Below are positions 1-11,929 of a stretch of 64,000 bases of DNA, piece after piece. The translations under genes were made by a program, and so were the position numbers. How positions within the stretch are numbered: position 1 is the stretch's first letter; the number at the start of each line of letters is the position of its first letter. Source of the stretch: Canna indica (Eukaryota; Streptophyta; Magnoliopsida; Zingiberales; Cannaceae); NCBI GenBank assembly GCA_034359265.1, contig CP136890.1, positions 83,601,501 through 83,665,500 of the forward strand. Reading direction: 5' to 3'. Below the pieces are notes generated by a model that saw nothing but the letters and a program-made list of their open reading frames with translations, was not told where the DNA came from and ran no database searches.

Positions 1-1115
1 CCTCGTTTTATTGCACAATGGGTTATTAGACGAAAATGGCCTCAACTTTCGCGAATTTCTTAATTTTGACCAATCCTTTGATTGGTCTCAATTGTATATA
101 AGAAGTTTAACATTGGTTCCAATAATGAGCCCCCATCAGCTAGCCGTGATGTCGTCCGTTAACTTGCCGACGTGGCGATCCAAAAATAATTTTAAATATC
201 ACCACGTCAGAAGGGATCCACGTAGATTTAGGGGTTATTAGACAAAAATGGCCCAAACTTTCGTGAATTTCTCAATTTTGGCCAATCCTTTGATTGGTCT
301 CAATTGTATATAAGAAGTTTAACATTGGTTCCAATAATGACCTCATATATATGTACCATCAAACACCACAATGCACACTCATATATATGTACCATCAGTG
401 TGCAATGTGATGTCAATATGATATATCAGTTTCAAAAGATACTTCATTTTTTTTATAATATGGTGTTATCAATATAATATGAGTCTGGTGTTTGATAGTC
501 TGGTTTTATCATTATGATATATCAGTTTCAAAAGATACTTCAGTTTTTTTATGGTGTTTCATAGTATTTGATGGTAGTATTTTTGATGATGTATTTGATG
601 TTATCATATTGAAGTGTTCTTTTTCTTTTTGATATTGCTGATATGAGTATAGTACGATGTGGTGTATATGTATCAGTGTGTAGTGTGGTATTTGATGGTA
701 CATACATATCAGTGTGGTATTTGATGGTACATATATATGAGTGTACAGTATGATGTTTGATGGTACATATATATGGGGCTATTATTGGAACTAATGTTAA
801 ACTTCTTATATACAATTGAGATCAATCAAAGGATTGGACAAAATTGAGAAATTCGCGAAAGTTGGGATCATTTTTGTATAATAATTCTTAAATTTACGTG
901 GATCCTTTCTGACATGGCGATATTTAAAAATTATTTTTGGATCGCCACGTCAGCAAGTTAACGGACAATATCACGGCTAGCTGACAAGAGGCCATTATTG
1001 GAACCAATGTTAAACTTCTTGTATACAATTAAGACCAATCAAAGGATTGGCCAAAATTGAGAAATTCGTGAAAGTTGGATTCATTTTTGTCTAATAACCT
1101 GTTGCACAATTTGCC
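1..1115. mobile_element. Foldback (long inverted repeat) element with two-unit arms
   Basis: A sequence of about 105 bases, beginning near GGTTATTAGAC and ending near GGTTCCAATAATG, occurs at about 24-130 and 232-338 on the plus strand. It recurs inverted at about 780-890 and 990-1100. A spacer with GACGTGGCGATCC separates the two units in each arm and is itself inverted in the other arm, so the whole is a near-perfect palindrome with arms of about 350 bases. The 340-780 centre is AT-rich and carries short repeats of ATATATATGTACCATC. The structure suggests a non-autonomous foldback or MITE-like DNA element. It lies inside the leftmost intron of the HAC gene. Short open frames within it are by-products of the palindrome. 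The left end may extend past the window edge. Confidence 0.75.
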
Positions 1116-2607
1116 AAGAAATAGAATCTCCATCAAGAATATGTTGGAAATACTATTTTCGATCGACTTGGGAATATCCAACTTAAACTTCAAGCATAGT
1201 ACTTCTGGTCTATCGCTGATTATTTTAGTTTTAATTTTCCAATGGTACCCTTCAATAAGTGCAACAGTTACATTAGTACAAAATTCACATTGTTTTTTCA
1301 TATAGTTTATTTATCCATCTTGACTTTGATGTTTGTTGATCTATGTTTATTTATTATTTTAAGATTAATCTATATTTTTCTTACTATGTTAAATAAATTT
1401 ATGAGAATTTTAATTATTTAAAATTAATCTATATTTCTAATTTTAAAAAATTGACATCAATTTTTATTTAATTTGAATACTAATATACTGTCAACATTGT
1501 GTACTATCTTACTATATTAGTTATAACTTATGTTATTATTTATTAGAACTAATTACTGTATAATAGAATAATAGATTACTTTGTATATATGTGTATGTGT
1601 GTGTCTGTGTATTGCAACAGTGTTATTATTTATTAAGGATGCCTCTTATTATTCCCAGTTCCTATTTCTCCCAACCAAACCAAAAAAAGTTATTCCTTGT
1701 CTATTCTCATTGCAAACCAAAGGTAATGCTCTTCTCTCTCATTCATTCCTTGTCAATTCCTATTTATTCAAATTTTATTCTCTCCAAACAAACGAGCTCT
1801 AAAGTTAGAAATAATATTCAAGGAGTAGCCTGGTCTGATGGAAACTCTAACTAATGTATGTTGAATGTGTAAAAAACTAGTTGTAGATGTTACGAACAAA
1901 GGAATGGGACATCTGTCCACTGGTGGTGCACACTGGAAATAGCAACCAATAGCTACTTAGTTGCCAACTTGTGAGTCCCTCTTTGCCAATTAGCTAAGGA
2001 CACGACAGCTCTCTGATACCTTTATATGAATATTAGGAGTTCGTTAGAGAGAACTCCTTGACTCATAGCTGAACATTAGAAGCTCCTTAAAAAATAACTT
2101 CTGAGATGACTAGGAAATGTTAGCTTTATTTTCTTCCAGATAGTCCTTAATTGATGGGAATCGCATGTCTAGGGAGTAGGGATATTACATGAACTCCTTG
2201 ACTCATAGCTGGACATTAGAAGCTCCTTAAAAATTAACTTCTGGGATGACTAGGAAATGTTAGCTTTATTTTCTTCCAGATAGTCCTTAATTGATGGGAA
2301 TCGCATGTCTAGGGAGTAGGGATATTACATTCCATGGGGATGTTCCATGAGGAGATCTTACATTTCATTAACTAAAACCCCTTTTAGTTTAGTCAAAGTA
2401 TTTACTTTACTTGTTATGTCTATGACTATCTGGAATTAGATAATAAAGAGAGAAACAAGCCCTTAGTTTTATCCATAAGAATAGAGTAATAAACATTGTT
2501 TAAGACTATTTATGAACCATGAGTAACATTTGCAGTTATAATTTCCCAAAAGTTTCTCATGCTTCTAATTTTAAGAGACAGGAATGGTATACCAATGTTC
2601 CACTTAC
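1116..2607 (-). other. Intronic DNA of the HAC gene (no coding signal)
   Basis: AT-rich sequence between the foldback element and the donor site of the last HAC exon in the window. It contains a TG-rich low-complexity stretch near 1586-1612 and the tandem duplication at 2051-2330. I find no exon for the acetyltransferase, ZZ or TAZ2 domains, so the next HAC exon must lie left of the window. Confidence 0.6.
2051..2330. repeat. 140-bp direct tandem duplication
   Basis: Two adjacent copies, 2051-2190 and 2191-2330, both begin GAACTCCTTGACTCATAGCT and end GGGATATTACAT, with only a few substitutions between them. The high identity suggests a recent local duplication inside the HAC intron. Confidence 0.9.
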
Positions 2608-5600
2608 CTCATCAAAACTTTTAGCCAAGTGCCTGGCTCTCTCTTGTCTCTCCTGCTTAAGTCGTTTAAAAAGCCGTTGTTCTATGTGATCACTGAGAAT
2701 AGTTCTAGGCAAATCTTTTGCACCCAGAACAGCATTCTGAGGCAAGGGTTTGCGTTCACCTATTTCTATCTCCTTTACATAGCAATTAGGGCAAGTGTAT
2801 TCTGCTTCTCCATCATTTCTTCGACCATTAAAAAGAGCACAAATTTGGTGCTGCCAAGATTCACACTTATCGCATTGCACCCACTACAATCAAACAAGAT
2901 GGTATGTTTGAGCATTCTACGATACATCAGAATTTAAAACAAAACAAAAAGGTAAGACAAAAAAGGTTTTTACCCATTCTTCCGTTTCCTCATCATTTCT
3001 CTTCTTTTCAAGCCTTGCCTTTAAGAATCTAGATCCTTCAGCTTCTATAGTATCACCACGAGCTTCATTGTAGCATGGGATGCAAAAGTAGTGGCGGGTT
3101 TCACCACTTCCAATTGTATAATATAATGCATTCCGCTTTATTCGAGCACCACATGGAGAACAATATATTGGAGGGGGTTCAAAAGTGAGCTTCTCCACTG
3201 CACAAAGCTGGCATGAGTTCTCAGTCATCGAGTGTTCCATTGCCTGATTCTTCTCAGCTTTGGCCTTACTCTGCAAATCAACACACTTACTTATTAGTTG
3301 CATATAGATGAAACAGTGCTAGCAGTTAAAAATATGACTAATCGGCTACCAATAGTTGGTTAAGTTGATAAATTAACAACTACCATAAGATTGCCCACAG
3401 GATATTGAAACATGCTGAAAGTTGAACAGGAAGGGAACATATACAAGGGCATCAAACAACAATTAAAGGGGAATTATCATAATACATGCAAATTTTATGC
3501 TAAAGATTTTCAGTTAAATATTAAAAGAGCAATATGTGTCAAGAACCTAACCTGACCAATCCATTGCCTCAGACCAATAATGTGCTCCTTAATTTGTTCT
3601 GGAGTGAACAATTCAGTTAATGAAACACCTTTTATTTTTGGCTTCCCTGATTTACTTCCAGTTACCTGATCTGTTGATGAGGGATCAGCATCCTTCTTGA
3701 TGTCGCTGACAGACCGATCCAGAACATTATCAACCAAGATGCCTTCTCGTTTGACATGAGAATTAATAGATGTAGAAACAATGGCATCCTTTTCACAACT
3801 TTGCAAACTCATGGCCCCATTGCTATCACTGCCAAAGAGTGGTACTTTGCCTTGTCGAGATCCAGAAGGTTCATCCGTCTTTACAATGACCTCAGTTTTA
3901 ACAGAGATCTCCATATTTGTTTGTTTGCAATCCAAAGAATCTGCCTCCTGGAAACCAGATAGTTGGTTTCCAGATGGAACACCAACCAGAGAAGAATCAT
4001 TTTTAGGAGAGAAAGGAGATAGATGTTGAACTTTCATGCGCTTAGTTACAGACTGTCTTTCCTCTGAATTTTCAGTAGACATATTATGTTTTCTCAATCC
4101 GTCAACTCTTTTTGTTTCAGTTGCCACACTAGTATCAGACAGAAACTGAGCACATGTCTTATAATTTGGTATATGTTGAACCTTCATGTGCTTAGCTGCA
4201 GACTGTGTTTCCTCATAATCTTCAGTCAGCATAGTATCTCTTTTCGTTCCATCAGCAATTGTTTTTATTTCAGTCACAATACCAGTGTCAGATAAAGTAT
4301 GAGCACATGTCTTAGAATTTGATATATCTTGAACCTTAATGTTCATAGTTACAGGCTGCCTGCACTCAAAACTTTCAGTAGGAATAACATCTTTTCTCAT
4401 TCCATCAGCAACTGTTTTTATTTCAGTCGCCGCACCAGTATCAGACAAAGCACGAGAACATGTCTCATAATTTGATATATGTTGAGTGTTAACGTGCTTA
4501 GTCTGTAGCACAGACTGCCTACCAGAATTTTCAGTAGGCATTGCGCCTTTTCTCATTCCATCAGCACATGTCTTATAATTTGCTGATATACGATTACGCA
4601 CTGGAATGCAGACAGGACAATCAGCTGATTGGCAATTACTTATATGCCCTAGAAGCTTCCTAGATTGAGAACAGCGTGGAAACTTACACTGCATACTGTT
4701 ACAAATGTCCATATGCATAACCAACTCCTGAGCTTTTAAGCAATTAACCTCTTTACATAGTCCTTTTGGTGCAGGACATCTGCGAGCATGATGCAGAAAT
4801 AACAGCCATCTCATCTGTTTAAGATAATTTTGTTTCTTTATAGAGTCTTCATATCCAGAATCCACCTCTCTAGCAGAGAGATCACCTCGTTGAGCTTCAT
4901 CTTTCCCAATTGGTCTTTCAAGCTTTTCCTGGAGTTGCTGCGATGAAAATTTATCTGACATTTGTGTCTGTAATGGTTGATGCTGCCATTGAAACTGAAG
5001 GGATTCCTCAGCTCGAGATCCAACAGATAGGTGACCATACTTGTCCGGAAATCCATCAGACTGCAGATGTGCATTCAACGAAGGTTGTGATCCCTCTGAA
5101 ACTAGGACATGAAGATCTTGAGAGCTGGGCAACTGACCAAAGCATTGAGTGCTTTTAGCATGATCTTCAGCGGAAGAATTCTGCTGGAATTGAGTCTGTA
5201 ACTCTGGAAGTTGGACTTGTGGAACTGATGACTGGATCAAAGACTCCGAATAGGGTGCATTTGCATTACCAGGCATTAGCTGCTCGCCAAAGTGTGAAGT
5301 CATTGACGACTTTGTCAAAGAATCAGCCTTTGTCATGAGTTGTTGGTTTTGTATACTTTGTTGATGTCTCTGCAATAACTGGTGCTGGTTATGAACAAAC
5401 TGTGCATAACTTTGATTAAGCTGTTGTGGAGATTGCTGTGCATGCTGTTGCGATTGCAGTAGATGTTCGCTGGTTGACTGAGATGACTGGTAACTCAACT
5501 TCTCTGAACGATCAAGCAGTTGTGATCTTATGTCTGAAGGAAGTCTCATTGACTGCAATCTAGCATGATGGTTTAGCAGCCCTGAGTTTGTTCTTGAAGG

Positions 5601-8019
5601 AAGCAAATCTACAGAATGCATATTAGTCATGGCAGATATACCAGATGAATCAGGTCCCGAACATGTCATATCAGTCGTCTTCACTGTATACCCATCATCA
5701 CTCATAGATGACATTTGCTGTGATAATGAAGCTGCAGGTAAAAAAAGCTACAATTCTCTGAGTCTGTTATGATGAGCAAACTTGCAGATTATGCAGATTT
5801 AAAAATATCATGACTAGGTATTACTGGCATGAAGCTAGATATTACAACTGAAAATATCATGCATCCAATGGAAACTAACAAAATGAGGAGAAAAATAAAG
5901 AAGCAAACATGATCAAAGAAAAATACTTGGGATCCTTGATTGGTGATGTTGCTGGTCACTGTTATTATGTAGAGGCCTCGGAGGATTAGCAAAAGAAGCA
6001 GGACCTAGGAAACCCTCTGAAGCAGTAGGTCGACCTAGTTGCATGTTGTTCCCAATTAATCCCCTAGTACCATTTGCAATTCCATTTGAGAATCCATAGG
6101 GGGAACCCTTGTGCAGAACACTGGACCTTATTCCAGCACCAATTTGACCACCGTTGGTTTGATTAGCAACATATTTCTTTTGTTGAACAGGCTGGTGAGC
6201 CACAGTGGTGTCACTGCTCGAAAATCCAGCTCCATTTGGGAACTCAGAGCTTGCAGATTGAGTATTAAATCCAGGCGTTGGTATCATCTGACTAAATTGT
6301 CTTGGCATGTTAGTTAATGCCACGGAGGGCATTACACTGCTTCCACCTGAACCAAGAGCATAACTGGAAGATTGATGCTGATAACCACTAGGAACTGTTC
6401 GTACAACAAAATACTATTAGTTAATTTGCAAAAAAGACAGACAATTGTCATAGACTTAAATACCCAAAACTCACCAAAGGAGGGATTGAAAGAGCCACCA
6501 TTACCAGCATCATTTGAAGCATTTGCAGTTGATATTAGGTTTCCTGTATTTGCTGTCGTTTGAGATGCAATAGCACTATTGCTGGCAGTAATTGTAGGAT
6601 TATCTGGTTGCATTGAAGCTGCAGAGTTGGTGCTGCCACTGTTCAATATACCAGGAGTCGGAATCATTGTACCGACAGAGGATGGAGCTGTGCTATTATG
6701 TGACAATGATTGTCGATTTTGGTTGAGTAAATTCTTTATTATAGGGAATAAACGATTCTCAACTGGTTCTGAAGCTAAATTCAAATATTCATCCTGATCA
6801 GAAATAATTTAGTGCATTAGATAGCATGCCAATATGAGCAGAAATAGAAATATTACATTCAGCTGCCTCAGAAAATATTTTTTGGTCCTAAAATGAACAG
6901 TACAACTGAAATTTTCAGTAGAACTGCAGGCAGCCTAGTATTTTCTGACATGAACAACTTGCAGATGAATAAATCACTTGATATTTTAAAGTTGCTACAG
7001 AAACACAAAGAATAACTGCAATAAGAAAGTTACCCTTGGAGCAAAATCCTTGTATATACGTTCCTCCAACCGCTTAACAATCTCTAATATCCTCGGGACA
7101 AATTCATCAGGAAATGGTTGGTTTCTCGACCTCTGAATAATATTGTAGCTGGAATATCCAAACATATGTAATTGTTACAAGAAATCAAGAAGAAAAAGTA
7201 ATAGATATGTTGACAATATTTCACAATTCCATACTAAATGAAGAGACACTTCAAATATATTTTCAGAGTTGAAAATAATGAAGACTGCAACGCCAAAATT
7301 TGTTACTACTTCAGGTTCTTTCAAACTTAAGGAGACATTTGGAAAAATAGACTACATGAAACTAAACTAGAAACTGGAGTTATCCAACTTCAAGTGAATA
7401 GTTTTTTATGTTTCTAGCTCAGCTAGTCCCCAGTCACTTTGCCTGAAAGTGAACATCAAAGAACTGCAGACTAACACAATTCAATGGACAATAACATGTC
7501 AGATGCTGCCATCAACCAAAAGTGTCACTGTTAAGCAAAAAATTGGGATCTGGAAAACAAGGAACTCAGACAAAAAAATTCTAGTTGGATGACATGCTGA
7601 AAATAAAATTACCAAAGGTCAGCATTATCAAAGATATAGAACATAGCACTATAATGACATGCTGAAAAATAAAATTACCAATTAGTATTACGTTTTTAAC
7701 TCCATTACAATGGAATCACCTAATGCTATCTCAACACATTGAGTCACCACTCACCAAGGCTGTTGGATGACAATGATTAAGAACACATGCAACACAAAAA
7801 TAAAGAGAAATGGGATAAATGCAAAATTACAAAATAACAATCAGCTTACATCTTCTGCCGCATGGTATTGCGAACATCTTGAAGTTCATAATGGACTGGT
7901 CGAGGTCCAAGATTCTGCATCTGGGATGCTAGATGATTCCCAATCTGCTGGGGTGGACCAGACACTTGGCTAGACATCTGACTGGAGATCTGCCCAGGCA
8001 AATGTGCATGCGCATTCAT
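2608..8019 (-). CDS. HAC1-like: HAC-type (CBP/p300-like) histone acetyltransferase, N-terminal part
   Basis: Plant CBP-type histone acetyltransferase, a nuclear transcriptional co-activator. Seven coding exons read on the minus strand: 8019-7850, 7148-7034, 6793-6475, 6394-5927, 5731-3552, 3270-2974 and 2883-2608. All junctions are GT-AG and phases agree, giving 1,275 codons. The start at 8019 is the first Met after an in-frame TGA and gives the N-terminus [10 protein letters not shown]. Residues 1 to about 650 are low-complexity and rich in Q, S and N. A TAZ1 zinc finger (HHARRC, then Cys/His pairs to CPVC) lies at about 656-736, a repeated linker at about 737-939, and a Cys-rich/PHD block (CQLC, then [14 protein letters not shown]) at about 1101-1215. 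The model ends at a GATGAG/gtaagt donor. The catalytic, ZZ and TAZ2 regions known in this family would follow beyond the left edge. Related family members HAC4, HAC5 and HAC12 cannot be excluded by eye. Confidence 0.93.
3990..4590 (-). repeat. Coding tandem repeat (about 50 residues x 4) in the HAC linker
   Basis: Between TAZ1 and the Cys-rich/PHD region the protein contains about four imperfect units of about 50 residues. Each carries a version of ADGMRK...TEN...RQS...MKVQHI...KTC...LSDT...TEIK. Plus-strand landmarks near 4555, 4400, 4247 and 4098 (variants of CTCATTCCATCAGCA) give a period of about 150 bases. The last unit includes the basic KRMKVQ segment. The repeats preserve the reading frame, so they add about 150 residues to the linker. 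Confidence 0.85.
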
Positions 8020-8760
8020 CTTTCTCCCTTTATTTACAACAATTGTTGTTCAGAGCATCCAGCACCAGATAAGTTAACTTCAAGATGACAAATTTCTGTA
8101 AGGATTATCCTCTGCAACAAATGAAAGTATGCAAAAAATAAAATTATAGCGAAGATGAATAAATGAGACCAAAATTGAATTGTGGTGAACCCTTATATGT
8201 GAGAAGTCCCAACAGTCCCAAATTTATCAAAATTAATTTTTTTTCCCAACCAAATGAAATAGTAAAGAGCACAAAACCAGCAGGTATCCCGCTGCAGGCC
8301 CAAACCCTAGCAACTTCAGCAACGATCGGAAAATACTCAATCAATAACCTATTGCAAGCAATCAAAGCAACTAACCTAAAGGCAGAGGAAAACCTCATCC
8401 GCGATAGCGGGGATCACCAGTCTTCGTTCGCCGGTCGTGGTTGCAGCTGCTGCCGGACAGAATCCGGCCGCGATCAATTACGGGAAACGCGCAAGCTCGA
8501 GGGTTCCTGGATCAGAAACCCCCAATTAGCTGTTCGAGATCCGAAGCTGCGAAGGAGATGCATCCAACCAAGGTGGGTAGAATCAAAACCCCCTTGATTC
8601 GGATAACCAACTCCTCGATTGGATTTCGATAAATTATCTCCCGTTGCGCTCTCGATGGATTCAGTCGTTCAAATTGACTTCCACGAAATCTTCGAAGTAA
8701 TTCGTGTTTAGATTCTAATTCTTCGTTTCCTTTGGATTGGTTGGCATCGCCCACCGCCGA
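8020..8760 (-). promoter_or_regulatory. HAC 5' UTR, leader intron and promoter region
   Basis: Upstream of the HAC start codon there is an acceptor-like TTGTTGCAG whose exon would begin at 8111. A donor-like GATGAG/gttttc near 8393 suggests a leader intron of about 280 bases. The GC-richer stretch at 8393-8760 fits a non-coding first exon and core promoter. I see no clear TATA box. Exon limits here are inferred from splice motifs only. Confidence 0.45.
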
Positions 8761-9861
8761 TTAACAGCCCGATCGAAACACGAAAACAACAACGCCTACA
8801 GCCGTCGAACTCTTCCCGGTGCAGCACGTGAGGATAAATGGGGCACAATGATCATAAGCCAGCCCCTTTTGTTACCACTCACATATATACCTTCTTTATC
8901 ATTGAAATAACAGTGGGCCCAAATCCGGGGCCCAACATAATCACGTATTTTGATCCAATTGTAAGCCAGGTCCTTTTCTGAGTGATAATCTGAGGGTAAG
9001 ACGACCACGACAGGCTGCTGTGTGCCATAGGAGATCCACTCAGGAACGAGGTAGGTGGGTGGGTACGCCGAAGAGAACAGAGAAGACTTTACGACGAGTT
9101 CATTTTAACGGGTCGGATCGGGTCGGGTCGAATCTTAAAAATAATAGCATGATCCATGTTGCCTCGATTATACTTTTAAAAAGTCGGAAAAGAATCTATA
9201 TGGTTGATTAAATTCAAGAATTTTGTAATTAATAGTGTTTTTTCCATATATGTACTGATTCTACAGGAACCACATGAAAACAAGGCATCTTTTTTTCTGA
9301 AGCTGAACATTTAAGTTGGCTTGAGATTGAACATAGATGTAGTTAAACAAGCAAAACACAGACAAATTCTTTAAGCCGACAGAATTGATTCAGTATCTCA
9401 AGACCTGGAGCAGGACACTTTGACAAACAGAGTAATAAAAGCACAACTTTGTTGCATGCCACTTTTCTTCCCCTGTAGTTGTCACTTCTTCTCAAACAGG
9501 AACAGAATCATGGCAGCAAGCCATGTGAAGAAGAACGACGGTCTATGAACCCACCACTGGAAAGATGACACGTGGAAGATAGCCCCGACTTATCCAATGG
9601 CTTGTAGCCAGCTCATCAGCGAGATCAAAAAGCTTCAGTGTAGAATGTGGAATGTTGCTGTGGTACTCGAGCTGACTTGAGCTTCGGAGAGAACTATTGT
9701 TTGATTATATCATTTATTTGAAGCAATTAGGAGATCAAAAACTCTGATGATTCGAAGAGGGTGGGCAAGAACAATAGTTGATTCTATTATAAATATCAAT
9801 GAAATTTTACAGCGGATAATTGAAGAAGAAGAAGAAGAAGATATATAGGTGACGATTTGTT
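8761..9861. other. Intergenic DNA between the HAC and RING-H2 genes
   Basis: No gene recognised. A GGGTCGGATCGGGTCGGGTCG low-complexity stretch lies near 9107-9130. A short GAA run at about 9825-9842 lies just beyond the RING-H2 stop codon and is probably in its 3' UTR. Confidence 0.5.
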
Positions 9862-10371
9862 CTACTGAGCAGGAGAGGAGAGAAGGTCATCGCCGAACAG
9901 GTAAGCGAGGCGCTCCACAGCCCAGCTATGCTCCGCCGCGGCGGCGAACGACGGCCCGCTGAGCAGCTGCACGCGGCACAGCGGGCACGTCAGGCGCTCG
10001 TCGTGGTCGAGCCACCGGTCGAGGCACCCCTTGTGGAAGACATGCGCGCAGTTCGCCAGCTCCCACACGCTGTCCCGCCGCCGCACCTCGTTCAGGCACA
10101 CTGCGCACGTGGCCGCCGCGGCCGCCCCGGCGATCTCGCCATATGTCGCGACGCGAAGGCCGTCCCTCACGGCCTGCGCTGCCGCGGAGTGGCTGGCGGC
10201 GACGTCGTCGGCGGAGGGAGACGGCGACGAAGTAGGCCACCAGCTGCAGCAGCAAGGAAGGAGCAGCCACCGGACGACGAGCGACAGCAGCATGGCGACC
10301 TTCGAGAAGAGACGAGTCACCAGTACACCGGAGTAGAAGTATTCCATGGAGATGCTCATTGAGTGCTGCAT
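9862..10371 (-). CDS. RING-H2 finger protein, small membrane-anchored E3 ligase type
   Basis: Single-exon protein of 169 residues if translation begins at 10371 (MQHSMSISMEYF). The upstream in-frame Met at 10440 is less likely because a TATA-like TAAATTT at 10446-10455 would place the RNA start near 10420. The RING-H2 finger has the pattern C89-x2-C92-x15-C108-x-H110-x2-H113-x2-C116-x12-C129-x2-C132, with the conserved WELANCAHVFH and CLDRWLDHD segments. A hydrophobic stretch at about residues 12-45 could be a membrane anchor. The overall plan (N-terminal hydrophobic segment, C-terminal RING-H2, under 200 residues) resembles the RHA2/XERICO/BRH1 group of ubiquitin ligases, many linked to hormone responses. 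I cannot assign the subgroup. Coding GC is very high, unlike the flanking DNA. Confidence 0.88.
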   Translation of the reverse strand: MQHSMSISMEYFYSGVLVTRLFSKVAMLLSLVVRWLLLPCCCSWWPTSSPSPSADDVAASHSAAAQAVRDGLRVATYGEIAGAAAAATCAVCLNEVRRRDSVWELANCAHVFHKGCLDRWLDHDERLTCPLCRVQLLSGPSFAAAAEHSWAVERLAYLFGDDLLSSPAQ

Positions 10372-10445
10372 CTGACAGTACGTACCAGAGACGACGGGAA
10401 TGAGAGGAAAGGGAAGGGGGGAAGGATGAAGAAGCCGCAAAGGGC

Positions 10446-10455
10446 AAATTTAAAG
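10446..10455 (-). promoter_or_regulatory. Possible TATA element of the RING-H2 gene
   Basis: Minus-strand TTTAAATTT lies about 75-85 bases upstream of the preferred start codon at 10371. A CT-rich leader lies between the two, as is common in plant promoters. This is a sequence-motif call only. Confidence 0.4.
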
Positions 10456-10559
10456 AGGTTGATCGAGGAAGCAGGAATTGAATTAGTGCAGTGTGCTTTT
10501 TCTCTTTATCTTTGCGTACTGGCTTGCATTAGGAACGCAAAAAGGAAGATAACTCACTT

Positions 10560-11925
10560 TTCTTAGCTTTTAAGTACACTTAGAATCCCCCAACTGTTGG
10601 CAAAGGAGTGGGGTGGGAAAAAAAAGGGATCATTGCAAATAAAAATAGATTAAGAAAAAAACTTCCAATGATGAAATAGGCAACTAATTGACAGAAGTAG
10701 AAAAATCGGAATAATGCAGGTGGTTTGCTTAAGTGGGAAGCCAGCGTTGACTTGAGATTCTACAGACATTGGAATCTTGCTCATGGTTTGGATGTATATG
10801 CATGCAGTTGCCGGTTGAATGAATACAATGGGTTGTTTCGTCAGAGAAAATTAATTTTTAATTTAGTTTCAGTGAAATTGAAATTTTATTTTAATTTTTA
10901 GTTTTTAATTTTTAATTTTCTTTAAAATATGTTTGTTTAATGAAAACAGATTTAATTGATTGAAATTAGTAAATATTTATTTGATTATAAAAAAATAATA
11001 TTATTTTTTCTTCAACAATTTTAATAATAATTTGATTTTTAATTAAATAATAAACTAATTCATATGAAATAATTCATAAAACTTAATAAGATTGTAGAAG
11101 AAGATCGCATGTTGTATTTGTAGTTAGTTTACAAAATTAAATATTTGATAATATGATTATAAAATATTTGTAAGATTTAACTAATTAAGTTATTGATAAT
11201 TAATTTTTTTGTTCAACTATATATAAAATTAATTAATAGTTATTATAAAATTTCAAAAAAATAAGTCCAGTGTAAAATTAGTTTTAATTAGATTATAAAT
11301 AGATTGACTTTAAGAAAATTGAATTATTTTAAAATTTAGATTTGAGTCAATTAGATATAAATCGATTTAATTAATTTATCAATTGAAGATAATGGTTTAA
11401 ATTGAAAATGATGATTTTTATTTTTATTTTTATAAATTATATATAATTTGATTTATTTTTAAATTAATTAATTTTATTTAAAAAATATTTATAATTATAA
11501 AGTTGTTGCTGCATTTTGATAACGAAACTGATAGTCTCGAAACCATAAAAAATAACCTTATGATGTTTTCATTTTTATTAAAAAAAATTAGTTTCGTTAA
11601 AATTTATTTTCATTCTAGTTTCGATTCAATTTCGTGAAAACATTAAACCAAACACGTTTTTCTTAAGCAGATGTGGTTTCAGTGAAATCGAAATTTTGAA
11701 AACATACTTGATTTCGCTAACCAAACATGCCCTAAATATTTTAAAACAAAACAATATTTAGAAAATCAAGAATAAAAAAATGAATATAACTTTTAAATGT
11801 TGATAATTTTACAATATTAAATAATTTGGCTTTCGTCGATGTATAAACATATTTTCTAATTAATACAAGTGTATTTCAACATTTAAAAGTAACTTTCCAT
11901 ATGATATATAGTTTGCCTATATATT
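10560..11925. other. AT-rich intergenic DNA with probable MITE remnants
   Basis: No gene seen. A motif AGTTTCAGTGAAAT-GAAATTTT near 10864 recurs in the same orientation near 11668. The far end reads CTAACCAAACATGCCCTAAA near 11718-11737, a terminus style common in plant DNA-type MITEs. Ends and target duplications could not be fixed. Confidence 0.35.
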
Positions 11926-11929
11926 TTTT

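Noticed and set aside
1029..1305. Overlapping open frames on both strands in the right arm of the first foldback element
   Set aside because: They follow the palindrome and have no protein-like composition; both arms give such frames.
9926..10447. Arg-rich open frames on both strands across the RING-H2 gene
   Set aside because: Shadows caused by high GC; only the frame with the complete RING-H2 Cys/His pattern is credible.
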